A stretch of DNA of 27,677 nucleotides, taken from contig JBBQYA010000033.1 of assembly GCA_038209155.1 (NCBI GenBank), forward strand, positions 1 to 27,677, in the 5' to 3' direction. This document shows positions 7,557 through 15,932 of this stretch, piece after piece. This DNA comes from JBBQYA01 sp038209155. GTDB lineage: Bacteria; Bacteroidota; Bacteroidia; Sphingobacteriales; Sphingobacteriaceae. Position 1 is the stretch's first letter; every line of letters begins with the position of its first letter. A program made the translations under genes and the position numbers. Under the pieces are notes generated by a model. It saw only the letters and a program-made list of their open reading frames with translations. It did no database searches and was not told the DNA's origin.

Positions 7557-8477
7557 TTGGAAGGAAAAATTGTAAAATCTACAGGCAGCTGGTATACCGT
7601 TCGCACCAATGAAGGCGAAATGATTAATTGCCGAATAAAAGGCAAATTCCGATTGGCTGGTTTGAAATCTACCAATCCACTGGCTGTTGGTGATTTAGTT
7701 GTTTGGGAAATGGAGCCCAACTCAGAAAACGGAATTATAACTGCTTTGCATGATAGGAAAAATTATATAATCCGAAAATCAATCAATTTAAGCAAAGAAA
7801 CACACATTATTGCTTCCAATATAGATCAGGCAATGTTGGTTATTACTTTAATTTCGCCCCGAACATCAACAGGCTTTATCGATCGTTTTTTATTAACAGC
7901 CGAAGCTTATCACATTCCCACTATTATTTTGATTAATAAAATAGATATGTTCTCTTCAGAAAATGAACATTTTTTAAAGGAATTTGAAGATTTATATACC
8001 GGAGTTGGCTATCCTTGTCATCGTGTGTCTGGTATTACGGAAAAAGGAATTCCCGAATTAAAAGAATTATTAAGTAATAAAACCACCTTGATTTCTGGAC
8101 ATTCTGGGGTAGGAAAATCCACGTTAATTAATAAAATTTTACCCGATTCTAATATTAAAACGTCCGAAATATCAAAGGCATCAGACAAAGGTGTACATAC
8201 TACAACCTTCGCAGAGATGTTTGAAACTGTAGATAATGGCTTTATAATTGATACTCCTGGTATTAGAGAATTTGGTATTGTACACTTTAAAAAAGAAGAT
8301 ATATCTCACTACTTTATTGATATGAAACCTTTAATCCAAAATTGTAGATTTAATAATTGTGTACATGTAAACGAACCAGGATGTGCAGTAATAGCTGCCG
8401 TAGAAAGCGGTGAAATAGCCTCATCACGTTACCAGAATTATTTAAGTATTTATTTTAATGATAATAATAGAAATTGA
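7557..8477 (+). CDS. rsgA: Ribosome small subunit biogenesis GTPase RsgA
   Basis: RsgA (YjeQ) is a GTPase that acts late in 30S ribosomal subunit maturation. The 306-residue protein has the family order: an N-terminal OB-fold beginning KIVKSTGSWYTVR, then a circularly permuted GTPase domain in which G4 (NKID, 127-130) precedes G1 (GHSGVGKST, 181-189) and G3 (DTPG, 232-235). A C-terminal zinc finger has C263, C268, H270 and C276, the expected C-x4-C-x-H-x5-C pattern. The start is a TTG at 7557. It is chosen because the OB-fold begins at once, and the only earlier bases are the hairpin after metF. Gap to metF is 23 bp, so co-transcription is likely unless that hairpin terminates. The next gene begins 2 bases after the stop. 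Confidence 0.96.
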   Translation: MEGKIVKSTGSWYTVRTNEGEMINCRIKGKFRLAGLKSTNPLAVGDLVVWEMEPNSENGIITALHDRKNYIIRKSINLSKETHIIASNIDQAMLVITLISPRTSTGFIDRFLLTAEAYHIPTIILINKIDMFSSENEHFLKEFEDLYTGVGYPCHRVSGITEKGIPELKELLSNKTTLISGHSGVGKSTLINKILPDSNIKTSEISKASDKGVHTTTFAEMFETVDNGFIIDTPGIREFGIVHFKKEDISHYFIDMKPLIQNCRFNNCVHVNEPGCAVIAAVESGEIASSRYQNYLSIYFNDNNRN

Positions 8478-8479
8478 AA

Positions 8480-9295
8480 ATGAAAAAAATAAAACTATTA
8501 CTTTTACCAATTATTAGTGTTTTAATTATAACAACCAATTCCTGTACAAAAAATGAAGACGGAACAGGTGGTGGAATTAACATTTTTAGCTTGCAAAATG
8601 ATAAAGATTTAGGTTTGCAAGTAAAGGGACAAATAGAAGCTGAGCCAAATGCTTATCCTATATTATCTCAAACACAATATCCAGTTGCTTATGAAAATAT
8701 TAATAGAATTACTCAAACCGTACTTAATTCAGGCAAAGTTAGATATAAAGACGATTTTGTTTGGGAGGTAAAAATCATTAGAGACGACTCTACTTTAAAC
8801 GCATTTTGTACACCAGGCGGTTATATTTATGTGTACACAGGTTTGATAAAATATTTGGATACAGAAGATCAACTAGCTGGTGTAATGGGACATGAAATAG
8901 CTCATGCAGATAAAAGACATTCCACAGACGCATTGACCAGACAATATGGAATTAGCTTTTTATTGCAATTGATTTTAGGCCCAGATCCTACCTTACTTTC
9001 TCAAGTTGCAAACACTTTATTGACTTTGCAATATAGCCGCTCTAATGAAATAGAAGCAGATGAAAGCTCAGTAACTTATTTATGCCCTACTATTTATAAA
9101 GCAAATGGTGCAGCTGGTTTTTTTGAAAAATTAGAATCAGGTGGAAACACAGGCGGTCCTCCAGAATTTCTCAGCACTCACCCAAATCCAGATAATAGAA
9201 TTGAGAATATAAACAAACGAAAAACAGAATTAGGATGCAATGGAACAAGTACAAACGTTTCTGAATATGCTGCCTTTAAAGCTAGCTTGCCTTAG
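8480..9295 (+). CDS. M48-family metalloprotease, predicted lipoprotein
   Basis: The protein is 271 residues from the ATG at 8480. A TTG six bases upstream (8474) overlaps the rsgA stop and would only add two residues before the signal peptide, so ATG is preferred. The N terminus KKIKLLLLPIISVLIITTNSC is a lipoprotein signal ending in a lipobox-like TNSC, with C22 as the likely lipidated residue. The zinc site is HEIAH (H138, E139, H142) with the third ligand E190 in NEIEAD, the M48 peptidase pattern. STHPNPDNR follows near the C terminus, typical of the BepA/LoiP-like subgroup of periplasmic M48 proteases. Such enzymes degrade or help fold misassembled envelope proteins; the actual substrate here is unknown. 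It probably faces the periplasm. Tight spacing to rsgA (2 bases) suggests shared transcription. Confidence 0.92.
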   Translation: MKKIKLLLLPIISVLIITTNSCTKNEDGTGGGINIFSLQNDKDLGLQVKGQIEAEPNAYPILSQTQYPVAYENINRITQTVLNSGKVRYKDDFVWEVKIIRDDSTLNAFCTPGGYIYVYTGLIKYLDTEDQLAGVMGHEIAHADKRHSTDALTRQYGISFLLQLILGPDPTLLSQVANTLLTLQYSRSNEIEADESSVTYLCPTIYKANGAAGFFEKLESGGNTGGPPEFLSTHPNPDNRIENINKRKTELGCNGTSTNVSEYAAFKASLP

Positions 9296-9590
9296 ATTGA
9301 GATTAGCGCATTTATTAAATAGGAAAACCTATACAATTATTTTTTTAATTTCTTTAAGTTGATTATTGATAATTTGTTTCATTTTCTTTAAACAATTCAT
9401 TTTCATTTTTTGAAGTTAAATTACATTATCTAAATTTATTTTATCTTGATTTCTTTTGGTAAAAAACTTTGAAACGAGATATTTGAAAGTTAATTTAAAC
9501 AATGGTTTTCAAAAATATTAAACCTCCTTTTAAGATTCAAAATTTACAATAATCAAAGTAGTTTGATCTATATTATTCTTGATATAAAAC
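9296..9590. other. AT-rich intergenic region between the protease and kinase genes
   Basis: About 295 bp with no coding frame that I can support; the longest ATG frame seen is about 16 codons. Near its start a 5-bp hairpin (ATAGG 9319-9323 with CCTAT 9328-9332) is followed 7 bases later by a run of seven T (9340-9346), a possible weak terminator of the metH-to-protease transcript. The rest is AT-rich sequence leading into the promoter box of the histidine kinase gene. Confidence 0.5.
9319..9346 (+). terminator. Weak candidate terminator after the M48 protease gene
   Basis: A short stem ATAGG/CCTAT with loop AAAA lies 24 bp after the protease stop and is followed, after 7 bases, by TTTTTTT. 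The stem is short and the T run is displaced, so this is only a weak candidate. No better terminator was found in the region. Confidence 0.3.
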
Positions 9591-9598
9591 TATATTTG
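9591..9598 (+). promoter_or_regulatory. TAnnTTTG promoter box directly before the kinase start codon
   Basis: TATATTTG matches the Bacteroidota -7 consensus TAnnTTTG exactly. Its last base lies only 4 bases before the ATG at 9603, so transcription starting at the normal distance would begin at or very near the start codon, giving a leaderless or almost leaderless mRNA. A TTTG at 9562-9565 could be the -33 box, though the 25-bp spacing is longer than usual. Confidence 0.55.
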
Positions 9599-9602
9599 TT
9601 TA

Positions 9603-11759
9603 ATGAGAATATTGCTTTCTACAATCTTCTGCTTTTTTCACTACTCAATAATAGCCCAGAATAATTTTGACAGTTTGGTAATCGAATTAAATAGAAAAGT
9701 TAATTCAAAAGAAAAATCATCTCAGCTAAATAAATTATCTGAGGAGTTCAGAAATTCAAATTACAAACAGGCTTTATATTTCGGAAATGAAGCCTTAAAG
9801 GTTTCTACCGCATTAAAAGACACCTCCCAAATAGCGAAAAGTTATTATAATATATCTTTAGCCTATTTCAAAAAAAGTGATTTTGAAAAAACTGAACTAC
9901 TGCTCAAAAAAGCTATTCGTTTAAATCTTTTAATACAAGCTGAAAATGAAATCGCAAAATGTTATCACGCTCTCTCAGATGTTTTAGTTACAAGACAAGA
10001 ATTTGAAAATGCGCTACAATTGAATAATCAGGCGCTTCGTACATTTTTAAAATTAAATGATACGATTGGTTTAATTAATTCTTACAATAAAATTGGCAAC
10101 AATAATTTTTATCAGGAAAAGGAAAAAGAATCATTGGTTAATTTTATTCGTGCCCTCAAATTATCAGAGCAAATTAATAACAAATCAGAAATTGCTAATT
10201 GCTTTATCAATATAAGTAACGTTCTAAACACCCAACAGCGTTTTAAGGATGCAATTGTTTATTTAAACAAATCATTAACTATTTATGAATCAGAAAATAA
10301 TATAGTTTATAAAGCAATTTGTTATAATAACATTGCTGCAAATTATATTGAATTGGATAATTTAAGTGAGGCGCTGAGATACTTAAATAAATCTCTAGAA
10401 ACTTACAAAAAAATTGATGATTTAAAAGGACAGGCAGCTGCTAATTTAAATTTAGGAATTGTTTCTTCGAAAGCTGAAAACGATGATAAAGCAATTAATT
10501 ATTACAATAATGCGCTAAACATTAATAAAAGTTTAAAAGATGAAAAGCGTATTGCTTTGTGTTTAGCCAATCTTTCTCTTTCTTATATTAAAATTAAAAA
10601 TTATGATGCTGCTATTAGTGTTTGCAATCAAGGTTTAAAGAATTCTGAAACGGCTAATAGTTATTCCTTGAAAACCATATTTTATTCTAGCTTATCTGAA
10701 ACTTATGAAAAGCTAGGTGATTATAAAAAAAGTCTCGAATCCTACAAATTAGTGAAAAAAATTGCAGACAGCTTATCTGCGGATGATAACCGAAAGCAAA
10801 TTCTTGATCTTGAAGCCAAATATCAATCAAAAAATAAGGAAGCAGAAATTAATAATTTAAATAAAAATCTACTTCTCAAATCTGCTGAAATTGAAAAACG
10901 TAGAAATGCTCAACTGTTTTTTATATTAATTACAGTATTTGGATTACTGTTTGGATTTGTCTTTTATAGGTTATATAAAATTAAATATCACTCTGAAAGT
11001 CTATTAGCAAAATATAATATTGAATTAGAGTCGAAAAATGAAACGATTTTGAAATCAGAGTCAGACCTTAAAGAATTAAATGCTACAAAGGATAAATTTT
11101 TTACAATCATTTCTCATGACATTAAAAACCCTTTAAGTGCCTATCGCTCTATAACTAAGATGCTCTCTAAATCTTTTTATGAAATTAGTGAAGAAAAAAA
11201 ATTTGAATATATAAACAGTCTTTATGCCTCATCAGAAAATTTGTATGACTTATTACAAAATCTTTTATTGTGGTCGACATCTCAGTCTGGTTTAATGATA
11301 TTTAAGTCCCAGGAATTAGATATCAGTATAATTGCTCATAAAGTAGCTACTATCATGCAAGATGCAGCGGATAAAAAAAAACTTTACATTGATATTTTAA
11401 TTCCTGATAAAACGTATGCAAAGGGTGATGTAAATATGATAAGCATTATCATGCTCAACTTATTAACAAATTCAATTAAGTACTCTCATGAGAGTGCAAC
11501 TATAAAAATAGCATCAAAAATAAAGTCAAATTATGTTGTTATATCTTTTCAAGATACAGGTATTGGAATTTCAGCAATAGATTTAAAAAAACTATTTAAA
11601 GTGGATGAAGATCATAAATCAATCGGAAATTCTTCTGAAAAGGGTACAGGTATTGGATTAATCTTATGCCAAGAATTTATTACAAAAAATGGCGGTGAAA
11701 TTTGGGCAAAAAGCGATTTGAATCATGGTTCTACTTTTTATATTAGCATTCCAATATAA
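9603..11759 (+). CDS. TPR-containing membrane sensor histidine kinase
   Basis: This 718-residue protein starts with a signal peptide (residues 1-18, MRILLSTIFCFFHYSIIAQ). It then has a periplasmic sensor region of about nine tetratricopeptide repeats (roughly 40-400), a membrane helix at about 438-458, a coiled-coil linker and a cytoplasmic kinase. The HisKA box has the phosphorylated H505 (ISHDIKNPLS). The ATPase domain has the N box with N623 (NLLTNSIKYS), G1 with D651 (DTGIGIS) and G2 GTGIGL at 681-686. This TPR-HK layout is common in Bacteroidota, where the TPRs are thought to sense through protein contacts. The signal is unknown. A LuxR-type regulator starts 34 bp downstream and is the likely partner. 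The start at 9603 is supported because the signal peptide begins at once. The downstream T9SS protein is a possible target, by neighbourhood only. Confidence 0.95.
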   Translation: MRILLSTIFCFFHYSIIAQNNFDSLVIELNRKVNSKEKSSQLNKLSEEFRNSNYKQALYFGNEALKVSTALKDTSQIAKSYYNISLAYFKKSDFEKTELLLKKAIRLNLLIQAENEIAKCYHALSDVLVTRQEFENALQLNNQALRTFLKLNDTIGLINSYNKIGNNNFYQEKEKESLVNFIRALKLSEQINNKSEIANCFINISNVLNTQQRFKDAIVYLNKSLTIYESENNIVYKAICYNNIAANYIELDNLSEALRYLNKSLETYKKIDDLKGQAAANLNLGIVSSKAENDDKAINYYNNALNINKSLKDEKRIALCLANLSLSYIKIKNYDAAISVCNQGLKNSETANSYSLKTIFYSSLSETYEKLGDYKKSLESYKLVKKIADSLSADDNRKQILDLEAKYQSKNKEAEINNLNKNLLLKSAEIEKRRNAQLFFILITVFGLLFGFVFYRLYKIKYHSESLLAKYNIELESKNETILKSESDLKELNATKDKFFTIISHDIKNPLSAYRSITKMLSKSFYEISEEKKFEYINSLYASSENLYDLLQNLLLWSTSQSGLMIFKSQELDISIIAHKVATIMQDAADKKKLYIDILIPDKTYAKGDVNMISIIMLNLLTNSIKYSHESATIKIASKIKSNYVVISFQDTGIGISAIDLKKLFKVDEDHKSIGNSSEKGTGIGLILCQEFITKNGGEIWAKSDLNHGSTFYISIPI

Positions 11760-11793
11760 ATGATCGCAAAAAATTTATTAGGTTCGTTTTTCT

Positions 11794-12462
11794 ATGTCTA
11801 CAAAAATTAATATAAACATAATTTTAGTTGATGACCACAAAATAATAATGGATGGTATAGAGGCCATCTTATCTAAATATTCTGAGTTTCAAATTGTAAA
11901 TAAAGTAAGTACAAAAGAAGAATTATTTGTACAATTATCATCTTCTCAAATAGACTTAGTAATTCTAGACATTTTTTTACCAAAACCTATAGGTTTAGAA
12001 ATTCTAAAACAACTTAAAAAAGAATATCATAAGATAAAAGTTATCATTTTAAGCGGAAATGATGAAGAAGATTTAATTTATGAAACTTTTAAGTATGGCG
12101 CTTCAGCCTTTTTAAACAAAGGAATTGAAGAAGAAGAGTTTTTAAATGCAATTCAAATAGTTTTGTCAGGCGAACAGTATTTAAGTCTAGCACTTGAAAA
12201 AAAAGTTACCAAAAACTTTATAAAAAAGGCTGTTTTAGGTGATCGATATTCTCACCATAAACTTTCTTCTTTGAGTCAACGAGAAATAGAAATCATCGTT
12301 CATCTATCCCAAGGTCTGAGTTATAAAGAAATTGCAAATCAACTAGACATTAGTACAAGAACTGTTGAGGCGCATAAAACAAATATTCTTGAGAAACTTG
12401 ACCTCAAAAACACGATAGATCTTGTAAAATTTGCGATTAAGAATAAAATAATTGATTTATAA
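11794..12462 (+). CDS. LuxR/NarL-family response regulator
   Basis: The 222-residue protein has an N-terminal receiver domain (about 1-125) with the acidic pair D13-D14 (LVDDH), the phosphoacceptor D59 (VILDIFLP) and a conserved lysine in the FLNKG segment (K109-like position near 109). A C-terminal LuxR/GerE helix-turn-helix (about 158-213) has the segments LSQREIEI, GLSYKEIANQL and STRTVEAHKTNI. It is expected to bind DNA as a dimer after phosphorylation by a histidine kinase. The kinase encoded 34 bp upstream is the obvious partner, and the pair is probably co-transcribed. Targets are not known. It might act on its own promoter or on the secreted protein gene that starts 125 bp downstream, but I found no convincing operator. 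Confidence 0.95.
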   Translation: MSTKININIILVDDHKIIMDGIEAILSKYSEFQIVNKVSTKEELFVQLSSSQIDLVILDIFLPKPIGLEILKQLKKEYHKIKVIILSGNDEEDLIYETFKYGASAFLNKGIEEEEFLNAIQIVLSGEQYLSLALEKKVTKNFIKKAVLGDRYSHHKLSSLSQREIEIIVHLSQGLSYKEIANQLDISTRTVEAHKTNILEKLDLKNTIDLVKFAIKNKIIDL

Positions 12463-12586
12463 TTATGTATTGTGGAAATCACTTACTATCTCATAGGTTT
12501 ATTTCCTTATTGTTTATGTAAGTCATCATTAGTTAGATTAGAGAATTAATGTTTAATAAAATAATTGATCTAATTTTTCTTTTAAA

Positions 12587-15556
12587 ATGATAAAAAAAAT
12601 ACTCTTTTTCGGACTGATTTGTTGTTGCTCATCAACATTTTCACAAACCCTTTCATGGGTAAATCAAGTAAGTTCTACAAATTTTGATGCAGACATTTTT
12701 CCTGTAGACAACGTTGTTGATAATTTAGGACAAAATATTAATTATGGGAATTTTCGAATTGAACATGATTTTGACCCAGGATCTTCTGTATTCAACCTCC
12801 AAACACCGCCTTTCGTTTCAAATCTTTTTCTTCAGAAGCTTGACGCAAAAGGCAATTTTGTTTGGGCCAAAAAAATTGGTGGTAGTAGTTTAATTCAGGC
12901 TGGCAATATTTCTGTAACAAATAATAATGATATAATTATAACTGGAGTTTTTGAAGGTACAATCGACTTTGATAATGGAGTTGGTGTAAATTCTCTTACC
13001 AGTACCGGTTTCACAGATGTATTTATAGCCAAGTTTGGTTCAAATGGTGATCTCATTTGGGTTAAACAAATTAAAGGAAATGATTTTACTTTTACAGGTG
13101 CATTATTTATTACTGATGCGGATGATATTCTTATTGGTGGTTCGTATGGCGGTACAGTTGATTTTGATCCAGCTACCAATAGTGATTTTTCAATCAGTGT
13201 TTTAGGATCCGCTTATGATGCTTATCTTCTTAAATTAAATTCAGATGGTGCTTTCATTTATGTTAAAAGTTTGCCCAGCACATATTCCTCACAGATTTTC
13301 TCCATTGCTACGGACAATCAAAACAATATAATTCTAGGAGGTTCATACTCAGGTCTTACCGATTTTGATCCTGATTCGATAAATACTTTTATAATATCCT
13401 CTACTCTATTAAATCCTTTTGCTTTACCACCATTAGATTTTTTTATTCTTAAATTAGATAACAATGGATCATTTTTATGGGCAAAAAGTAACGGCTCTTT
13501 TAATACAGATGAAATAACAAGTTTAGTTGTAAATTCTACTAATGAAATTATTGCAACTGGAAATTTTCAAGGACGTGTAGACTTTGATGATGATCCAAAT
13601 GATAGTACAATTGCTGAGGCATTAGGTCAAGATATTTTTTTTCTTAAACTTTCTTCCACTGGAGAATTTATTTGGGTAAAAACATTAAAAGGTGATGGAT
13701 TTTCCTTCTCGTCAGGTCTGCAAATAGATAATATGGATAATTTATATGGCTTGGGTAATTTTCCAGGAATAGTTGATTTTGATTTGGATACAGGTGTAAA
13801 TAATATCACTGCAAACGGTTCCGATATTTTTATTTTAAAATTAGATCAATTAGGAAATACCATTAATCGAAATATTTTAAGTGGAAATGGATCTGAGACA
13901 GCAAGTGCAATTTTTGTAAATAAAACACAGAATGTTTTTGTGCTCGGCTACTTAGAAAATACTATTGATTTTGATCCACAAGTTTCAGTTTTTAATATTA
14001 ATAAAATTGGTGTCTCACAAAAAGATATGTTCGCATTTAAATGGAGCGAGTGTTCGAGCAATACAAGCTCAACGATAAATGCCTCGGGCTGTTCTTACAA
14101 CTTGAATAGTGTAAATTATTCAGGAAATGGAAGCTATTTTCAAACAATTCCTAATAGTCTAAATTGTGATAGCTTAATTTCTTTAAATTTAATAAATAGC
14201 TCAACAAACACTTATTTATATGAAAGATCCTGTACCGGAATTTTTACTTTGAATGGTCAAAATTATACTGCTAGTGGAGATTATGTTCAAAATAATGTAA
14301 ATGCTTCTGGATGCGATAGTAACTTTTATTTAAATTTACAAGTTGGTGTTTCTGATTCTAGTTCATTTCCAGCCACTGCATGTAGGTTTTATATTACCGC
14401 TCAAACATTTTATACTACTTCAGGGATATATACTGAAATCTATAAAAATGCTTCTGGTTGCGATAGCGTTGTAACTATTGATTTGACCATAAAACCAACT
14501 TATGAAATCTTAATTCAAGATACTTCCTGCAGTCCTATTGTTTATGATGGAGTTACTTATACAACCACTGGATTTTATAATATATTTCTCACGAGTAGCC
14601 TAGGATGTGACAGTGTTATAATTCTTGATTTTACAATAAATCAATCAACAGATGATACATTGACTATTGTATCTTGTGGTGACTATACATTTAATGGAAC
14701 TATTTATTCTTCTTCTGGGTTTTACACAGATTCTTTAGTTAATAATACTGGCTGTGATAGTATTATTAATTTAAATTTAACTGTTTTTCCTTCTACTCAA
14801 ACTATCAATTCTGTAAGTTGTGGACAATTCAGCTATAATGGGAAAACCTACACTATTTCTGGTACTTATTTAGATACTCTAAGTCAAAATGGATGTTTAA
14901 CTATAACAACTCTAAATGTTCAAATAAATAATTCTGTGCTGACTACTTTAACTATTAGTGCATGCAATAGTTATGTTTATAACGGAAACACCTATTTGGC
15001 TTCTGGCATTTATCCAAATAATTTTACTGCAATAAATGGCTGCGATAGTATTGTAAATTTAGTGCTAACCATATCAAGCAATAACCTTTTAGTACAACAG
15101 AATAGATCTGAATTAATGGCAATTGCAACAGCAAACACTACTTATCAATGGGTAAGTTGTCCAACCTTTTCTATTCTTCAAAATGAAATAAATTCAACTT
15201 TTACTGCAACAACCAATGGTTCCTATGCTGTAATCGCTAGTAACGGAAATTGTATCGATACTTCTGAATGTTTTAATGTTACCACAGTTGGTATTTATAA
15301 TCCATCATTCAAAAATCAATTTATAAAATACTTTCCTAATCCTTTCAGTTCTCAGTTAAATCTTGAAATAGAAAATCCAAGTAGGATGACTAATGTTTCA
15401 ATAATTAATGCTTTAAACCAAATAGTCTTTGAAAATCAATATTATAATTCAAAAACTATTCAACTTGATTTAGATAAACTTTCTGCTGGCGTTTATTTTG
15501 TTAAAGTAAATTCTGATGACCAATTTTCTTCTTACTTTAAAGTGGTGAAGGAATAA
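12587..15556 (+). CDS. Large secreted protein with propeller-like DFD repeats, GCDS repeats and T9SS sorting domain
   Basis: The 989-residue protein begins with a signal peptide (1-20, ending STFSQ). Residues about 21-490 hold seven DFD motifs (for example HDFDPG, IDFDNG, VDFDPA), each normally followed by a segment like DxFxxKLxxxGxFxWxK. The unit recurs every 60-90 residues and is suggestive of a seven-bladed beta-propeller. Residues 499-831 hold seven repeats of about 45 residues with a leading Cys, a Y-x-x-S/T-G-x-Y core and a closing GCDS(I/V). A short Ig-like stretch with CIDTSEC follows, then a type IX sorting domain from about 904 (KYFPNPFSSQLNLEI to SAGVYFVKV). The protein should cross the outer membrane by T9SS and be surface-anchored or released. 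Its function, perhaps adhesion or binding, cannot be read from sequence. It is followed by a strong terminator. Confidence 0.92.
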   Translation: MIKKILFFGLICCCSSTFSQTLSWVNQVSSTNFDADIFPVDNVVDNLGQNINYGNFRIEHDFDPGSSVFNLQTPPFVSNLFLQKLDAKGNFVWAKKIGGSSLIQAGNISVTNNNDIIITGVFEGTIDFDNGVGVNSLTSTGFTDVFIAKFGSNGDLIWVKQIKGNDFTFTGALFITDADDILIGGSYGGTVDFDPATNSDFSISVLGSAYDAYLLKLNSDGAFIYVKSLPSTYSSQIFSIATDNQNNIILGGSYSGLTDFDPDSINTFIISSTLLNPFALPPLDFFILKLDNNGSFLWAKSNGSFNTDEITSLVVNSTNEIIATGNFQGRVDFDDDPNDSTIAEALGQDIFFLKLSSTGEFIWVKTLKGDGFSFSSGLQIDNMDNLYGLGNFPGIVDFDLDTGVNNITANGSDIFILKLDQLGNTINRNILSGNGSETASAIFVNKTQNVFVLGYLENTIDFDPQVSVFNINKIGVSQKDMFAFKWSECSSNTSSTINASGCSYNLNSVNYSGNGSYFQTIPNSLNCDSLISLNLINSSTNTYLYERSCTGIFTLNGQNYTASGDYVQNNVNASGCDSNFYLNLQVGVSDSSSFPATACRFYITAQTFYTTSGIYTEIYKNASGCDSVVTIDLTIKPTYEILIQDTSCSPIVYDGVTYTTTGFYNIFLTSSLGCDSVIILDFTINQSTDDTLTIVSCGDYTFNGTIYSSSGFYTDSLVNNTGCDSIINLNLTVFPSTQTINSVSCGQFSYNGKTYTISGTYLDTLSQNGCLTITTLNVQINNSVLTTLTISACNSYVYNGNTYLASGIYPNNFTAINGCDSIVNLVLTISSNNLLVQQNRSELMAIATANTTYQWVSCPTFSILQNEINSTFTATTNGSYAVIASNGNCIDTSECFNVTTVGIYNPSFKNQFIKYFPNPFSSQLNLEIENPSRMTNVSIINALNQIVFENQYYNSKTIQLDLDKLSAGVYFVKVNSDDQFSSYFKVVKE

Positions 15557-15573
15557 AAATTAAATAATTGTTG

Positions 15574-15614
15574 AAAATAGGATTTGATCTTTTGGATTAA
15601 ATCCTATTTTTTTT
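15574..15614 (+). terminator. Strong intrinsic terminator after the T9SS protein gene
   Basis: AAAATAGGATTT (15574-15585) pairs perfectly with AAATCCTATTTT (15599-15610), a 12-bp stem that can extend inward with weaker and G-U pairs. The stem runs straight into eight consecutive T (15607-15614). It lies 17 bp after the stop codon and is the clearest terminator in the window. Confidence 0.85.
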
Positions 15615-15645
15615 AGTATCTTTTTTATAAAAATAGAATGAAGAA

Positions 15646-15662
15646 TCCAAAAATATTTTGGA
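15646..15662. other. Small perfect inverted repeat in the convergent intergenic region
   Basis: TCCAAAA and TTTTGGA form a 7-bp stem with loop ATA, between the T9SS protein gene and the minus-strand small frames. No T run follows directly on either strand. It might help end minus-strand transcripts, but it could be chance in AT-rich DNA. Confidence 0.3.
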
Positions 15663-15725
15663 AGTGCAGAAAGTAATTTAAAGTTTCAAAAAGGAAAAAA
15701 GGATTAAAAATAATTAAGGTAAGTT

Positions 15726-15932
15726 TTAAATTACTGTTGGTTTATAGATTTTCAATTGTGCCTTCAAACTTCCAGTCCCAAAAGAATTAGGTAAAACCTT
15801 ATCCTCAATCAAAGGCAATCCATAAAAACTTACCTCATCTGGTGGGTATTTCAAATCTCCAAGAGAGGAATAATACCATCCATTATTATAAACAAAAGGA
15901 ATCGCTAGGTTTGAAAAATATTTATTTAACAT
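15726..15932 (-). CDS. Unrecognised 68-residue protein or C-terminal fragment
   Basis: I do not recognise this frame. It encodes 68 residues rich in Tyr, Pro, Leu and Gly, with no signal peptide, membrane helix or known motif. Its ATG follows immediately after the TAA stop of the upstream predicted lipoprotein, in the same reading frame (TAAATG across the junction). It could be a separate small gene translated by stop-start coupling, or the tail of a once longer protein cut off by the stop, or a readthrough extension. The composition looks like a folded protein segment rather than random DNA, but coding status is not certain. Confidence 0.35.
   Translation of the reverse strand: MLNKYFSNLAIPFVYNNGWYYSSLGDLKYPPDEVSFYGLPLIEDKVLPNSFGTGSLKAQLKIYKPTVI

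Noticed and set aside
8474..8482. TTG start for the M48 protease overlapping the rsgA stop
   Set aside because: The ATG six bases later gives a normal lipoprotein signal, and the two extra residues add nothing.
12481..12523. Inverted repeat ACTTAC / GTAAGT upstream of the T9SS protein gene as a regulator operator or terminator
   Set aside because: Six bases with a 31-base spacer are expected by chance in AT-rich DNA, and there is no T run.
14081..15079. Tandem repeats that might look like a CRISPR or DNA repeat array
   Set aside because: They are degenerate at DNA level and keep a reading frame; they are protein repeats (GCDS modules) inside one gene.
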